Below are positions 28,386 through 36,674 of a stretch of 64,000 nt of DNA, piece by piece. This DNA comes from Pseudarthrobacter naphthalenicus (GTDB lineage: Bacteria > Actinomycetota > Actinomycetes > Actinomycetales > Micrococcaceae): positions 186,001 through 250,000 of the forward strand of contig NZ_JARESG010000001.1 in assembly GCF_029076445.1 (NCBI RefSeq), in the 5' to 3' direction. Positions within the stretch are counted from its first letter, which is position 1, and each line of letters begins with the position of its first letter. The translations under genes and the position numbers were made by a program. Below the pieces are notes generated by a model, which saw only the letters and a list, made by a program, of their open reading frames with translations, was not told the DNA's origin and searched no databases.

Positions 28386-29888
28386 CTACTCCTGCCGCCA
28401 GAGTGCACCCAGCCCGGGGAAGGCGCGCTCGTAGCCCTCCAGCAGCGCCGCCCCGAGCACGGCCGAATCCACCAGCGGATGCCGGCTGAAAGCGTCGACG
28501 GCGGCAGCCCGGTCGCCCTGCGTCGCGGCCCGCACCGTGAGCTGCTCCACCCGCTTGACCCGCTGCAGCAGGGCGAGTTGATCATGGCCCGGCGCCGACT
28601 GGGGAAGCGGCAGCGCGCCGTCCGGCGTTACCGTGCAGGGGACCTCGACGACGGCGTCCGCGGGCAGTCCCGGGATGGCGGGTTGCGGAGGGGTGCCTGC
28701 GGCGGTGGCGGCCTGGGTGTCCGCCTGTGTGTCCGCCTGTGCAGGAGCAGTGGGCAGGGTGTTGGGGGTGTTGAGGATCAGTTGGGTGGCGCGCCCGCCG
28801 GAGGCGGTGCCGGGGCCGCCGGACCCGTCAGCGGTGCCGCCAGCCAGCGCGCGCATCACGGCCAGGGCGACCCGTTCGTAGCCGCCGCCGGCGAGGTCGG
28901 CTTCGTCGCGCTGCTCACCGTGGGTCCGGGCCTCGGCCAGGTAGCCTTCCTCGCGGGAACGCCGGGCCGCGTCCCACAGCCGGTACGCGTCCGCGCCGGA
29001 GGCGGCAAGCCGGGGATACAGTTCGGCCTGCTGGTGGTGGATGGATTCCCCGCGGGTGACGGGCATGGTGCGCATGGCCGCCGCAGCAGCGTCCCGCTGG
29101 TAGTAGTAATAGAGGTATTCATTGGGCAGAGCGCCGAGCTCCGCCAGGAACGGCTGGGGAAAGAGCCGGCCTTCCTCAAACGACGCGAGGGCGGCCGGAT
29201 CGGCCAGCAGCCCGGGTAACAGGTCGCGGCCTCCGGACTCCAGCCGGTACAGCCAGCCGAGGTGGTTCAGCCCGCAGTAGCCCACGCCGTCGAGCCTCCC
29301 GTCCGGCAAGGAAACGCCGGCAGCCCGGGCGGCCCGGTGCACCAGGCCGCCCGCGGAATCGCAGATCCCGATGACCTTGCGGCCCAGGACCGGCACGAGG
29401 GCTTCGGTGACCATGCCGGCGGGGTTGGTGAAGTTGATGAGCCAGGCGTCCGGGCAGAGGTCCCGCATCTGCCGGGCCAGGTGCAGCATTTCCGGGATGG
29501 TCCGCAGGGCGTAGGAGATGCCGCCTGGGCCCGTGGTTTCCTGGCCCATCAGGCCGAGGTCCCGGGCGACGCGTTCGTCCGCAATCCGGCCGGCGGTGCC
29601 GCCGGGCCGGATGGCCGCAAACACGAGGTCCGTCCCGCGCAGGGCGTCCGGCAGGGACGTGGTGGTGCGGACGGCAGGAGGCGGCGCACCCGCAGGAGCA
29701 CCGCCGTCGGACGCTGGCTTGTCAGGCAAGGGCATGGCCCGCAGGACCGCGGCGATGGCACTGAGCCGGGCGGGATCGACGTCGAACAGCACCAGTTCGC
29801 TGACCAGCCCCGCGAAGGGGCCCGAAGCCAGCGCCCGGTACACGAGGGGCACGCGGAATCCGCCGCCACCGGCAATCATGAGCCGCAT
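28386..29888 (-). CDS. Glycoside hydrolase family 4 (6-phospho-beta-glucosidase-like)
   Basis: 500 residues from ATG at 29888. GH4 enzymes use NAD+, a divalent metal and a redox-elimination mechanism on phospho- or free glycosides. The N-terminal MRLMIAGGGGFRVPLVYRAL is the NAD-binding start; INFTNPAGMVTEAL, the metal-ligand Cys in GICDSAGG and His in GLNHLGW are all present. Residues around 370-400 form an unusual low-complexity linker encoded partly by a 12-bp tandem repeat. TAGACT ends seven bases before the ATG. A longer start (29912) is possible. It is divergent from a PfkB kinase, suggesting a small sugar-use module, but no transporter adjoins it. Confidence 0.85.
   Translation of the reverse strand: MRLMIAGGGGFRVPLVYRALASGPFAGLVSELVLFDVDPARLSAIAAVLRAMPLPDKPASDGGAPAGAPPPAVRTTTSLPDALRGTDLVFAAIRPGGTAGRIADERVARDLGLMGQETTGPGGISYALRTIPEMLHLARQMRDLCPDAWLINFTNPAGMVTEALVPVLGRKVIGICDSAGGLVHRAARAAGVSLPDGRLDGVGYCGLNHLGWLYRLESGGRDLLPGLLADPAALASFEEGRLFPQPFLAELGALPNEYLYYYYQRDAAAAAMRTMPVTRGESIHHQQAELYPRLAASGADAYRLWDAARRSREEGYLAEARTHGEQRDEADLAGGGYERVALAVMRALAGGTADGSGGPGTASGGRATQLILNTPNTLPTAPAQADTQADTQAATAAGTPPQPAIPGLPADAVVEVPCTVTPDGALPLPQSAPGHDQLALLQRVKRVEQLTVRAATQGDRAAAVDAFSRHPLVDSAVLGAALLEGYERAFPGLGALWRQE
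28717..28740. repeat. 12-bp perfect tandem repeat within the GH4 gene
   Basis: GTGTCCGCCTGT occurs twice back to back (28717-28728, 28729-28740). In the minus-strand protein it encodes the ADTQADTQA stretch in a Thr/Ala/Pro linker that canonical GH4 enzymes lack. Confidence 0.85.
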
Positions 29889-29895
29889 AGTCAGC

Positions 29896-29901
29896 AGTCT
29901 A
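29896..29901 (-). promoter_or_regulatory. Probable -10 box (TAGACT, minus strand) of the GH4 gene
   Basis: On the minus strand TAGACT ends seven bases before the ATG at 29888, with no Shine-Dalgarno. Confidence 0.45.
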
Positions 29902-29954
29902 GGCGGCTTCATCAAACTGCTGCCGTGCCCCTACCGCGGCGCGGCGGCAGGGCG

Positions 29955-29960
29955 TAGTCT
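29955..29960 (+). promoter_or_regulatory. Probable -10 box (TAGTCT) of the PfkB kinase gene
   Basis: TAGTCT ends seven bases before the ATG at 29968 and there is no Shine-Dalgarno. Together with the GH4 box it makes a compact divergent leaderless promoter pair. Confidence 0.45.
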
Positions 29961-29967
29961 GCCGAAC

Positions 29968-31059
29968 ATGGACGCCACACCGGACCGCCGTTTCGATCCT
30001 CTTTCGTCCGTACGCAACCAGGCCGACGGAGGCTTCGACCTGATCCTGGCCGGCACAGTTTTCCAGGACATCATCTTCACCGGCCTGCCGCACGCGCCCG
30101 AGCCCGGCACCGAAATCTGGAGCGAAGGCATGGGCAGCTGCCCCGGCGGGGTGGCGAACCAGGCCATTGCCGCGGCGAGGCTGGGCCTGAAAACGGGGCT
30201 CGCTGCCGCCTTCGGGGACGACGGTTACGGGGACTACAACTGGAAGATCCTGGCCGGGCAGGAGCACGTGGACCTGAGCCTGTCGCGCCGCGTGGCCGGG
30301 TGGCATTCGCCGGTCACCGTCTCGCTCAGCGTCGACCATGACCGTTCGCTGGTGACGCACGGCCACCCGGCGCCCGTCACGGCCTCCGAACTGATCGGAC
30401 AGCCGCCGCCGGCGATCGCCGGCATCGCCGAACTCGGCCTCGAAATCGAACCGTGGGCCAAGGCCGCGCACCAGGCCGGGGTCAAGCTGTTCGGGGATGT
30501 GGGCTGGGACCCCAGCGGGGAATGGGCTCCGGTCCGGCTGGAGAACCTGCAGTACTTCCACGCGTTCCTGCCCAACCAGCGCGAGGCGATGGCCTTCACC
30601 GGGAAGGACAACCCGTGGTCCGCGCTGTACGCCTTGGCCGACCGGGTGCCCGTGGCGGTGGTGACGCTCGGCGCGCAGGGTGCCATGGCGGTGGACTCCG
30701 AAACGGGGGAGGAGGAGTGGGTGCCGTCGCTGCCCGTGACCGCCTTTGACCCCACCGGCGCCGGCGACTGCTTCGACGCGGCGTTCATCATGGGCAGCCT
30801 GGCCGGCTGGCCGCTGGGAAACCGGCTCCGGTTCGCGAACCTCTGCGCCTCCCTGGCCGTCCAGGAGGTGGGCGGCTCGCTGGCGGCGCCCGGCTGGGGC
30901 GACATCGCCGACTGGTGGAAACGCGCCAACGCCCGGCCGGAACGCCAGAGCAGCCAGTGGCTGCGCCGCTTCGGCTTCCTTGAGGAGATCGTCGCCGACG
31001 TCCCGGTGGCGGCGCAGCGCCGGGCCGGTGCCACCATCGCGCACCTCTCGGATGCGTGA
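29968..31059 (+). CDS. PfkB family carbohydrate kinase
   Basis: 363 residues from ATG at 29968. Ribokinase fold. The substrate side is marked by GSCPGGVANQAIAAARLG near residue 55, and the catalytic/anion-hole motif by DPTGAGDCFDAAF near residue 262, where the second Asp is the base. The C-terminal 40 residues are a helical extension beyond the usual fold. The frame is open upstream across the GH4 start, but the PfkB N-terminus (FDLILAGTVFQDIIFTGLP) begins shortly after this ATG. The sugar phosphorylated is unknown; the divergent GH4 enzyme suggests a glucoside or related sugar. Confidence 0.88.
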   Translation: MDATPDRRFDPLSSVRNQADGGFDLILAGTVFQDIIFTGLPHAPEPGTEIWSEGMGSCPGGVANQAIAAARLGLKTGLAAAFGDDGYGDYNWKILAGQEHVDLSLSRRVAGWHSPVTVSLSVDHDRSLVTHGHPAPVTASELIGQPPPAIAGIAELGLEIEPWAKAAHQAGVKLFGDVGWDPSGEWAPVRLENLQYFHAFLPNQREAMAFTGKDNPWSALYALADRVPVAVVTLGAQGAMAVDSETGEEEWVPSLPVTAFDPTGAGDCFDAAFIMGSLAGWPLGNRLRFANLCASLAVQEVGGSLAAPGWGDIADWWKRANARPERQSSQWLRRFGFLEEIVADVPVAAQRRAGATIAHLSDA

Positions 31060-31108
31060 GGGCCGACGGCGATGACCGCTCCGGAATTTGCTGCCGGGCC
31101 GCTCGCAC

Positions 31109-31114
31109 TAGAAT
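31109..31114 (+). promoter_or_regulatory. Probable -10 box (TAGAAT) of alr, leaderless
   Basis: TAGAAT ends seven bases before the GTG at 31122. This promoter would drive the whole alr-tsaE-tsaB-rimI-tsaD operon. Confidence 0.5.
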
Positions 31115-31121
31115 CACTAGG

Positions 31122-32357
31122 GTGACTTACCCCGCAGCAACCGGTGACTTCAGCGCGTCCTCAGGAAAGGATCCGCTGTACGAGCGGTCCGCCGTAATCG
31201 ACCTGGACGCCATCCGCCACAATGTCCGCCGGCTGGCCGGCGCGGCTTCACCCGCCAAGGTCATGGCCGTGGTCAAGGCCGACGCCTACGGGCACGGGGC
31301 CGTCCCGGTGGCCCGGGCCGCCCTCGAAGCCGGCGCCTCCTGGCTGGGCGTGGCGCACATCTCCGAAGCCCTCGCACTGCGGGCCGCAGGCATCGACGCC
31401 CCGCTTCTGGCCTGGCTGCACACCACCGAAAGCAACTTCGCCGCGGCCGTGGCTGCCGGCGTCGATATCGGGTGCTCCGGCTGGGAGCTCGAACGCATCG
31501 TCGCAGCCGCCCGCGACCAGGAACGCCCCGCCCGGATCCACCTGAAAGTGGACACGGGCCTGGGCCGGAACGGCGCCACCCTCGCGTCCTGGGACCAGCT
31601 GGTGGGCGAGGCCATGGAGTACCAGGACCAGGGGCTCCTGCGGGTGGTGGGCATCTTCTCGCACCTCTCCGTGGCCGATGAGCCCGAGCGGCCCGAAACC
31701 GACGAGCAGCTGGCCGCTTTCCGCGAGGTGCTCGCCATAGCCGAAGACGCCGGCGTGGACCCCGAAGTGCGGCACCTGGCCAACACCCCCGCCACCCTGT
31801 CCCGCCCGGACACCCACTTCGACCTGGTCCGTGTGGGCCTGGGCATTTACGGGCTGTCCCCCTTTGAAGGCCAGACCTCCGCCGAACTGGGACTCCGGCC
31901 CGCCATGACGCTGAGGACGCTGGTTTCCCAGTGCAAGGACGTCCCCGACGGGCAGGGCGTCTCCTACGGCCTGCGCTACCGCACCAGCGGGCCCAGCAGC
32001 CTGGCCCTGATCCCGCTTGGCTACGCGGACGGCGTGCCGCGGGTGGCCACCGGCGGCCCCGTCCGGGTGGCCGGGCGGACCTACCCGGTGGTGGGCCGGA
32101 TCGCGATGGACCAGATGGTGATCGACGTCGGCAACATCGGCGCCGCCGGGGCGGACCTGTTCGGTGCCGAGGCGGTGCTGTTCGGCAACGCGGACGACGA
32201 CGGACCCACGGCCGACGACTGGGCGGCCGCCGCCGGAACCAACAACTACGAGATCGTGACCCGGATCAGCCCCCGGGTGCCGCGCCGGTTCATCAACGAA
32301 AGCCCCGCCGTCGGGGATTCACCCGCTCCGCACTCAGCCCCGAAGGCCACGCCGTGA
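31122..32357 (+). CDS. alr: Alanine racemase
   Basis: 411 residues from GTG at 31122. PLP-dependent interconversion of L- and D-alanine, providing D-Ala for peptidoglycan. The PLP lysine is Lys52 in VMAVVKADAYGHG, an almost invariant motif. VGLGIYGLSP, SYGLRYRT (catalytic Tyr loop) and YPVVGRIAMDQMVID are also typical. The frame is open further upstream to 31056 inside the preceding region, but the GTG at 31122 follows a good -10 box and gives a normal N-terminus (ERSAVIDLDAIRHNVR). It overlaps tsaE by four bases (GTGA). Confidence 0.95.
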   Translation: MTYPAATGDFSASSGKDPLYERSAVIDLDAIRHNVRRLAGAASPAKVMAVVKADAYGHGAVPVARAALEAGASWLGVAHISEALALRAAGIDAPLLAWLHTTESNFAAAVAAGVDIGCSGWELERIVAAARDQERPARIHLKVDTGLGRNGATLASWDQLVGEAMEYQDQGLLRVVGIFSHLSVADEPERPETDEQLAAFREVLAIAEDAGVDPEVRHLANTPATLSRPDTHFDLVRVGLGIYGLSPFEGQTSAELGLRPAMTLRTLVSQCKDVPDGQGVSYGLRYRTSGPSSLALIPLGYADGVPRVATGGPVRVAGRTYPVVGRIAMDQMVIDVGNIGAAGADLFGAEAVLFGNADDDGPTADDWAAAAGTNNYEIVTRISPRVPRRFINESPAVGDSPAPHSAPKATP

Positions 32358-32956
32358 GCGTGTCCCCGCAAGCAGAGCTTCCCGGCTGGGAGCAGACCCT
32401 CAGGGTCACGACGGCGGAGCAGACCCACGCGCTCGGCGCGGCTTTGGGGAAGGTGCTTCAGGCGGGGGACCTGCTGGTGCTGACCGGCGAGCTGGGTGCC
32501 GGGAAGACCACGTTTACCCAAGGGCTCGGCGAAGGCCTCGGTGTGCGGGCGGGCATCATTTCGCCCACCTTCGTGCTGGTCCGCATCCATCCCAACCTGC
32601 CGGACGGCCCGCGGCCCGGCGGTCCCGACCTGGTGCACGTGGACGCCTACCGGCTGGGGTCGGCGTCGGAAATTGACGACATTGACCTGGAAAACACCAT
32701 GGACTCGTCCGTGACGGTGGTGGAATGGGGGCGCGGCCGGGTGGAGCACCTGAGCGAGAGCCGGCTGGAAGTGGACCTGCACCGCGCCATCGGACTGGAC
32801 GCCGTGGGCGCCTCGGAACCCATCCCCGGCCACACCGACATCCTGGACTTTGACACCGAGGACGACGACGAGCCCCGCACCATAGTGCTGCGCGGCTTCG
32901 GTCCCCGCTGGAGCACCCGGCCTGTGCTCGGCGGCGACTTTGAAGGGACACCCTGA
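32354..32956 (+). CDS. tsaE: tRNA threonylcarbamoyladenosine biosynthesis ATPase TsaE
   Basis: 200 residues. TsaE is the small P-loop ATPase that works with TsaB and TsaD to place t6A at position 37 of ANN-decoding tRNAs. Walker A is GELGAGKTTFTQGLG near residue 50; SPTFVLV and HVDAYRLGS follow as in all TsaE, and VVEWGRG marks the end of the core. The C-terminal 55 residues are an acidic extension (LDFDTEDDDEP) longer than the E. coli protein. GTG start overlaps alr; TGA shares one base with the tsaB ATG. Confidence 0.93.
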   Translation: MSVSPQAELPGWEQTLRVTTAEQTHALGAALGKVLQAGDLLVLTGELGAGKTTFTQGLGEGLGVRAGIISPTFVLVRIHPNLPDGPRPGGPDLVHVDAYRLGSASEIDDIDLENTMDSSVTVVEWGRGRVEHLSESRLEVDLHRAIGLDAVGASEPIPGHTDILDFDTEDDDEPRTIVLRGFGPRWSTRPVLGGDFEGTP

Positions 32957-33627
32957 TGCTCATTCTTGCCATCGACACCTCCGCCGTGGCCAGCGCCGCC
33001 CTTGTCTCGGACGACGCCCTCGAAGGCGTGGTGGCCAGCTTCGCCACGGAAGACACCCGCAGCCACGCCGAAGTCCTGGCGCCCGGCATTGAGGAGCTGC
33101 TGTCCTCGGCCGGCGTCACCGGCCAGGACATTGACGCGATCGTGGTGGGCGTGGGCCCGGGCCCCTTCACCGGCCTGCGCTCCGGGATTGCCACCGCGCG
33201 CACCCTTGCGTTTGTCTGGGACCGGCCGCTGTACGGGGTGATGAGCCTCGACGCCGTCGCCCTGGAGGTCGCCGAGTCCACCGATGCCGCGGACGAGTTC
33301 CTCGTGGTCACGGACGCCCGGCGCAAAGAGGTCTACTGGGCCCGGTACACCCTCGCGGAAGGGCAGCTGCCCCGGCTGGAAGACGGGCCCCTCGTCAGCT
33401 TCGCCGCGGACCTGCCGGACCTGCCTGCGTACGGGGCCGGCGCCGGGCTCTACAGCGATGTCCTCCGCGCTGACCCCGGCTTTAGCAAGGAACAGCCCGA
33501 CGCCCTCTATCTGGGCCAGTTCGCCCTGGCCCGGCTCGCGTCCGGCGCTGACCTGCTGGACTCCACCCCGCTGTACCTGCGGGAATCCGACGCCCAGGTC
33601 CCCGGGCCGCGGAAGCGGGCGCTGTGA
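32956..33627 (+). CDS. tsaB: tRNA threonylcarbamoyladenosine biosynthesis protein TsaB
   Basis: 223 residues. ASKHA-fold partner that dimerises with TsaD; it lacks catalytic activity itself. The N-terminus MLILAIDTSAVASAALV and the motif VGVGPGPFTGLRSGIATARTLAF are diagnostic. ARRKEVYWARY in the second lobe is also typical. Start and stop both overlap neighbours (TGATG with tsaE, GTGA with rimI), so stoichiometric production is likely. Confidence 0.93.
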   Translation: MLILAIDTSAVASAALVSDDALEGVVASFATEDTRSHAEVLAPGIEELLSSAGVTGQDIDAIVVGVGPGPFTGLRSGIATARTLAFVWDRPLYGVMSLDAVALEVAESTDAADEFLVVTDARRKEVYWARYTLAEGQLPRLEDGPLVSFAADLPDLPAYGAGAGLYSDVLRADPGFSKEQPDALYLGQFALARLASGADLLDSTPLYLRESDAQVPGPRKRAL

Positions 33628-34154
33628 GCACGCCCACCAGCGCTTCCGGCGCCGGCGCCGTGGCCTTCCGCGACATGACCCTCGACGACGTCTCCGCCGT
33701 TAATGCCCTGGAACAGCGGCTGTTCCCGGCCGATGCCTGGCCGCTGGAGATGTTCCTGGCGGAACTGACCCAGCCCGAAACGCGCCGCTACGTGGTGGCG
33801 GAAAGCGGCGGCGCGATTGTGGGCTACGCCGGCCTGATGTGCATCGAGCCCATCGCGGACGTCCAGACCATCGCCGTCGTGCCTGAATTCGAAGGGCGCG
33901 GGATCGGTTCGGCCCTCCTGACCCGGTTGATTGATGAGGCCCGCCGGCGCGGGGCGGCCGATGTCCTGCTGGAGGTCCGCGAGGACAATCCGCGGGCGCA
34001 GCAGCTGTACGTGCGGTTCGGCTTCGAACAGATCCACATACGCCGCAAGTACTACCGCGACGGCGTGGACGCCCTCATCATGCGGCTGCAGCTGGCCCCC
34101 TCGACGGAAGCCCCTACAACGGAAGCCCCTACAACGGAAGCAGGACAGGCATGA
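33624..34154 (+). CDS. rimI: Ribosomal-protein-S18-alanine N-acetyltransferase-like GNAT protein
   Basis: 176 residues from GTG. GNAT acetyltransferase; the acetyl-CoA loop is [15 protein letters not shown] near residue 90, and [20 protein letters not shown] with the following [15 protein letters not shown] are typical of RimI. Located between tsaB and tsaD, where rimI is usually found. The C-terminus ends in a repeat-encoded tail ([15 protein letters not shown]) generated by a 15-bp tandem repeat, beyond the normal length. In actinobacteria the true substrate of this RimI is not always S18. It overlaps tsaD by four bases. Confidence 0.9.
   Translation: MSTPTSASGAGAVAFRDMTLDDVSAVNALEQRLFPADAWPLEMFLAELTQPETRRYVVAESGGAIVGYAGLMCIEPIADVQTIAVVPEFEGRGIGSALLTRLIDEARRRGAADVLLEVREDNPRAQQLYVRFGFEQIHIRRKYYRDGVDALIMRLQLAPSTEAPTTEAPTTEAGQA
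34104..34133. repeat. 15-bp tandem repeat at the 3' end of rimI
   Basis: ACGGAAGCCCCTACA occurs twice in perfect tandem (34104-34118, 34119-34133), with a third partial copy (ACGGAAGCA). It encodes TEAPT units in the C-terminal tail. The third partial unit runs into the overlap with tsaD. Confidence 0.9.
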
Positions 34155-35323
34155 ACGGCTCGCAGCCCCTGGTGCTGGGCATCGAATCCTCCTGCGACGA
34201 AACCGGCGTGGGCATCGTCCGCGGCACCACCCTGCTCACCAACACCGTGTCCTCCTCGATGGACGAGCATGTGCGCTTCGGCGGAGTGATCCCGGAGATC
34301 GCCTCGCGCGCCCACCTTGACGCCTTTGTCCCCACGCTGCGCCAGGCGCTCGCCGACGCGGGTGTGACCCTGGAGGATGTGGACGCCATCGCTGTCACGT
34401 CCGGCCCCGGGCTCGCCGGTGCGCTGATGGTGGGCGTCTGCGCCGCGAAGGCCCTGGCCCTGGCCACCGGCAAACCGCTCTACGCCATCAATCACCTGGT
34501 GGCACATGTGGGCGTCGGGCTGCTGGACGGTGCCAAGACAACCGGGAATGCCAAGATAACCGGGAGCGCCAACCAAGCAGTGCGCGACGGCGGGATCCCG
34601 GCTTCCGGGCCGGACGGCGCCGCAGGTGCCCCGCGCCTCCCCGGGAACCTTGGCGCCCTGCTGGTCTCGGGCGGCCACACCGAGATCCTGAAGATCAACA
34701 GCATCACGGACGACGTCCAGCTCCTCGGCTCAACCATCGACGACGCCGCCGGCGAGGCCTACGACAAAGTGGCGCGCATCCTGGGCCTGGGTTACCCGGG
34801 CGGCCCTGCGATCGACAAGCTGGCCCGCACCGGCAACGCCAAAGCCATCAGGTTCCCGCGGGGGCTCAGCCAGCCCAAGTACATGGGCACCGCCGAGGAA
34901 CCCGGCCCGCACCGCTACGACTGGTCCTTCAGCGGACTCAAGACCGCCGTCGCGCGCTGCGTGGAGCAGTTCGAGGCCCGCGGCGAGGAGGTCCCGGTGG
35001 CGGACATCGCCGCTGCCTTTCAGGAGGCGGTGGTGGATGTGATTACCTCCAAGGCCGTGCTGGCGTGCCGCGAACACGGCATCAAGGATGTCTTGCTGGG
35101 CGGGGGAGTGGCGGCCAACTCAAGGCTGCGCGAGCTCACGGGCCAGCGCTGTGCGTCCGCCGGCATCCGGCTTCACGTGCCGCCGCTGGACCTGTGCACG
35201 GACAACGGGGCCATGGTGGCGGCCCTGGGTGCGCAGCTGGTGATGGCCGGAATCGGACCGAGCGGCATCCGCTTCGCCCCGGACTCCTCCATGCCGGTCA
35301 CCGCGGTGTCCCTCCCGGCCTGA
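34151..35323 (+). CDS. tsaD: tRNA N6-adenosine threonylcarbamoyltransferase TsaD
   Basis: 390 residues. The catalytic subunit that transfers the threonylcarbamoyl group to A37 of t[17 protein letters not shown] opens the first lobe; the iron-binding HLVAH near residue 115, [24 protein letters not shown], and the C-terminal [15 protein letters not shown] (metal Asp) are all present. Between the His motif and LLVSGGH is an insertion of about 35 residues, absent from E. coli TsaD and partly encoded by an 18-bp tandem repeat. Last gene of the alr-tsaE-tsaB-rimI-tsaD operon, starting with ATGA overlap. Confidence 0.95.
   Translation: MNGSQPLVLGIESSCDETGVGIVRGTTLLTNTVSSSMDEHVRFGGVIPEIASRAHLDAFVPTLRQALADAGVTLEDVDAIAVTSGPGLAGALMVGVCAAKALALATGKPLYAINHLVAHVGVGLLDGAKTTGNAKITGSANQAVRDGGIPASGPDGAAGAPRLPGNLGALLVSGGHTEILKINSITDDVQLLGSTIDDAAGEAYDKVARILGLGYPGGPAIDKLARTGNAKAIRFPRGLSQPKYMGTAEEPGPHRYDWSFSGLKTAVARCVEQFEARGEEVPVADIAAAFQEAVVDVITSKAVLACREHGIKDVLLGGGVAANSRLRELTGQRCASAGIRLHVPPLDLCTDNGAMVAALGAQLVMAGIGPSGIRFAPDSSMPVTAVSLPA
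34532..34567. repeat. 18-bp imperfect tandem repeat inside the tsaD insertion
   Basis: GCCAAGACAACCGGGAAT is followed directly by GCCAAGATAACCGGGAGC, differing at three bases, and then by another GCCAA. It encodes [12 protein letters not shown] in a loop that interrupts the first lobe of TsaD. Confidence 0.85.
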
Positions 35324-35357
35324 GGCAGGTTGGTGTTCGAAGCCAGGGGAACCTTCG

Positions 35358-35427
35358 CGGGGCACTTTGGGCGTGCCGGCGTCGCACATCACGACGACGG
35401 CCGGCGTGTCTGTGTCGAAGTGCCCCG
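35358..35427. repeat. Inverted repeat between convergent tsaD and the YbdK-like gene
   Basis: CGGGGCACTT (35358-35367) and AAGTGCCCCG (35418-35427) are perfect 10-bp arms about 50 bases apart. Partly complementary GCCGGCGTCG and CGACGACGGCCGGC lie inside, so the whole 70 bases can fold. No T runs. It may be a bidirectional terminator or a dispersed palindrome. Confidence 0.6.
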
Positions 35428-35448
35428 TTTCGGCAGGGCTGAGGCGGG

Positions 35449-36600
35449 TCAGGCCGTGGGGCCGTTCCGCATCTGCTTCACGAGGTCCAGCACCACGGCC
35501 CGCAGGTCCCCGCCGTGCTCGGCGGCGACGCGGCGCTGGCGCTGGTAGCCGGCGCCCCGCTGGATGATCTTCTCGACGTCGGCCAGTTCATCCGGGCAGC
35601 CAAGCTTGGCGGCCACCGGCTCGAGCCGGTTCAGGGTTTCCATCAGGTGGTCGGTGACCAGCATCTCATTGCCGGCGGCGTCGAGGATGATGATGGCTTC
35701 CATGCCGTAGCGGGCGGCCCGCCACTTGTTTTCCTGGATGTGCCACGGCGGCATGGTGGGGATGGTCCCGCCGTTGTCCAGGGTGGTGGAGAACTCGTCC
35801 ACGAGGCACTGGGTGAGGGCGGCGATGGCGCCCACTTCCTCCAGCGTGGCCAGGCCGTCGCAGATGCGCATCTCAATGGTGCCCAGGTTCGGGACAGGCC
35901 GGATGTCCCAGCGGATTTCGGACAGTGCGTCGATTACGCCGGTGGTGAACATGTCCTGGACGTAGGACTCGTATTCTTCCCAGGAGCGGAACTGGAACGG
36001 CAGGCCCGCCGTCGGAAGCTGCTGGAACATCAGGGCGCGGTGGGAGGCGTAGCCGGTGTCCTCACCGCCCCAGAACGGGCTCGACGCCGAGAGCGCCTGG
36101 AAATGCGGGAAGTAGTTAACCAGGCCATCCAGCACGGGCAGGGCTTTTTCGCGCCGGTCCAGGCCCACATGGACGTGCACGCCGTAAATGACCATCTGCC
36201 GGCCCCACCACTGCGTCCGGTCGATCAGCTTGGCGTAGCGGGCCTTGTCCGTTACCGGCTGCAGCTGCGGCGGGCTGAACGGGTGACTGCCTGCGCAGAA
36301 GACCTCAACGCCCATGGGATCGGTGATCTCGCGGACGGCTGCCAGGGACTTGCTGAGGTCCTCCTTGGCTTCGGCGGCGGTCTCGCAGATCCCCGTGACC
36401 AGTTCCACCGTGTTCAGCAGCAGTTCCTGCTTGATGTGGGGATGCTCGTCATCTTCGTTCAGTTCGGGATGTTTGGCTGCAACGCCGCGGAGCACCTCGT
36501 TAGCCACCGATGCCAGTTCGCCGGTCTGGCCGTTGACCAGGGCCAGCTCCCATTCCACACCAAGAGTTGATTGCTTCGATGAAGCGAAATCAATCTTCAA
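35449..36600 (-). CDS. Carboxylate-amine ligase, YbdK/GCS2 type
   Basis: 383 residues from a TTG with AGGA six bases upstream. Glutamate-cysteine ligase type 2 fold, ATP-grasp-like glutamine synthetase relative. The start STLGVEWELALVN carries the metal-binding glutamates; HPHIKQELLLNTVELVTG, AGSHPFSPP and YGVHVHVGLDRREKALPVL are family signatures. RICDGLATLEEVGAI and MPPWHIQENKWRAARYG follow. E. coli YbdK has weak gamma-glutamylcysteine synthetase activity; in a mycothiol-using actinobacterium the real substrate is uncertain. It stands between tsaD and a GH3 gene, facing tsaD. Confidence 0.85.
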   Translation of the reverse strand: MKIDFASSKQSTLGVEWELALVNGQTGELASVANEVLRGVAAKHPELNEDDEHPHIKQELLLNTVELVTGICETAAEAKEDLSKSLAAVREITDPMGVEVFCAGSHPFSPPQLQPVTDKARYAKLIDRTQWWGRQMVIYGVHVHVGLDRREKALPVLDGLVNYFPHFQALSASSPFWGGEDTGYASHRALMFQQLPTAGLPFQFRSWEEYESYVQDMFTTGVIDALSEIRWDIRPVPNLGTIEMRICDGLATLEEVGAIAALTQCLVDEFSTTLDNGGTIPTMPPWHIQENKWRAARYGMEAIIILDAAGNEMLVTDHLMETLNRLEPVAAKLGCPDELADVEKIIQRGAGYQRQRRVAAEHGGDLRAVVLDLVKQMRNGPTA

Positions 36601-36661
36601 ATGCGTTCCTAACTGTTCGGTTGTCCGTGGCCGCGCGCCGCGTTCAAGTCTAGTGCAGGGG

Positions 36662-36667
36662 TAGCAT
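36662..36667 (+). promoter_or_regulatory. Probable -10 box (TAGCAT) of the GH3 lipoprotein gene
   Basis: TAGCAT ends seven bases before the ATG at 36675, with no Shine-Dalgarno. Confidence 0.45.
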
Positions 36668-36674
36668 CGACCTA

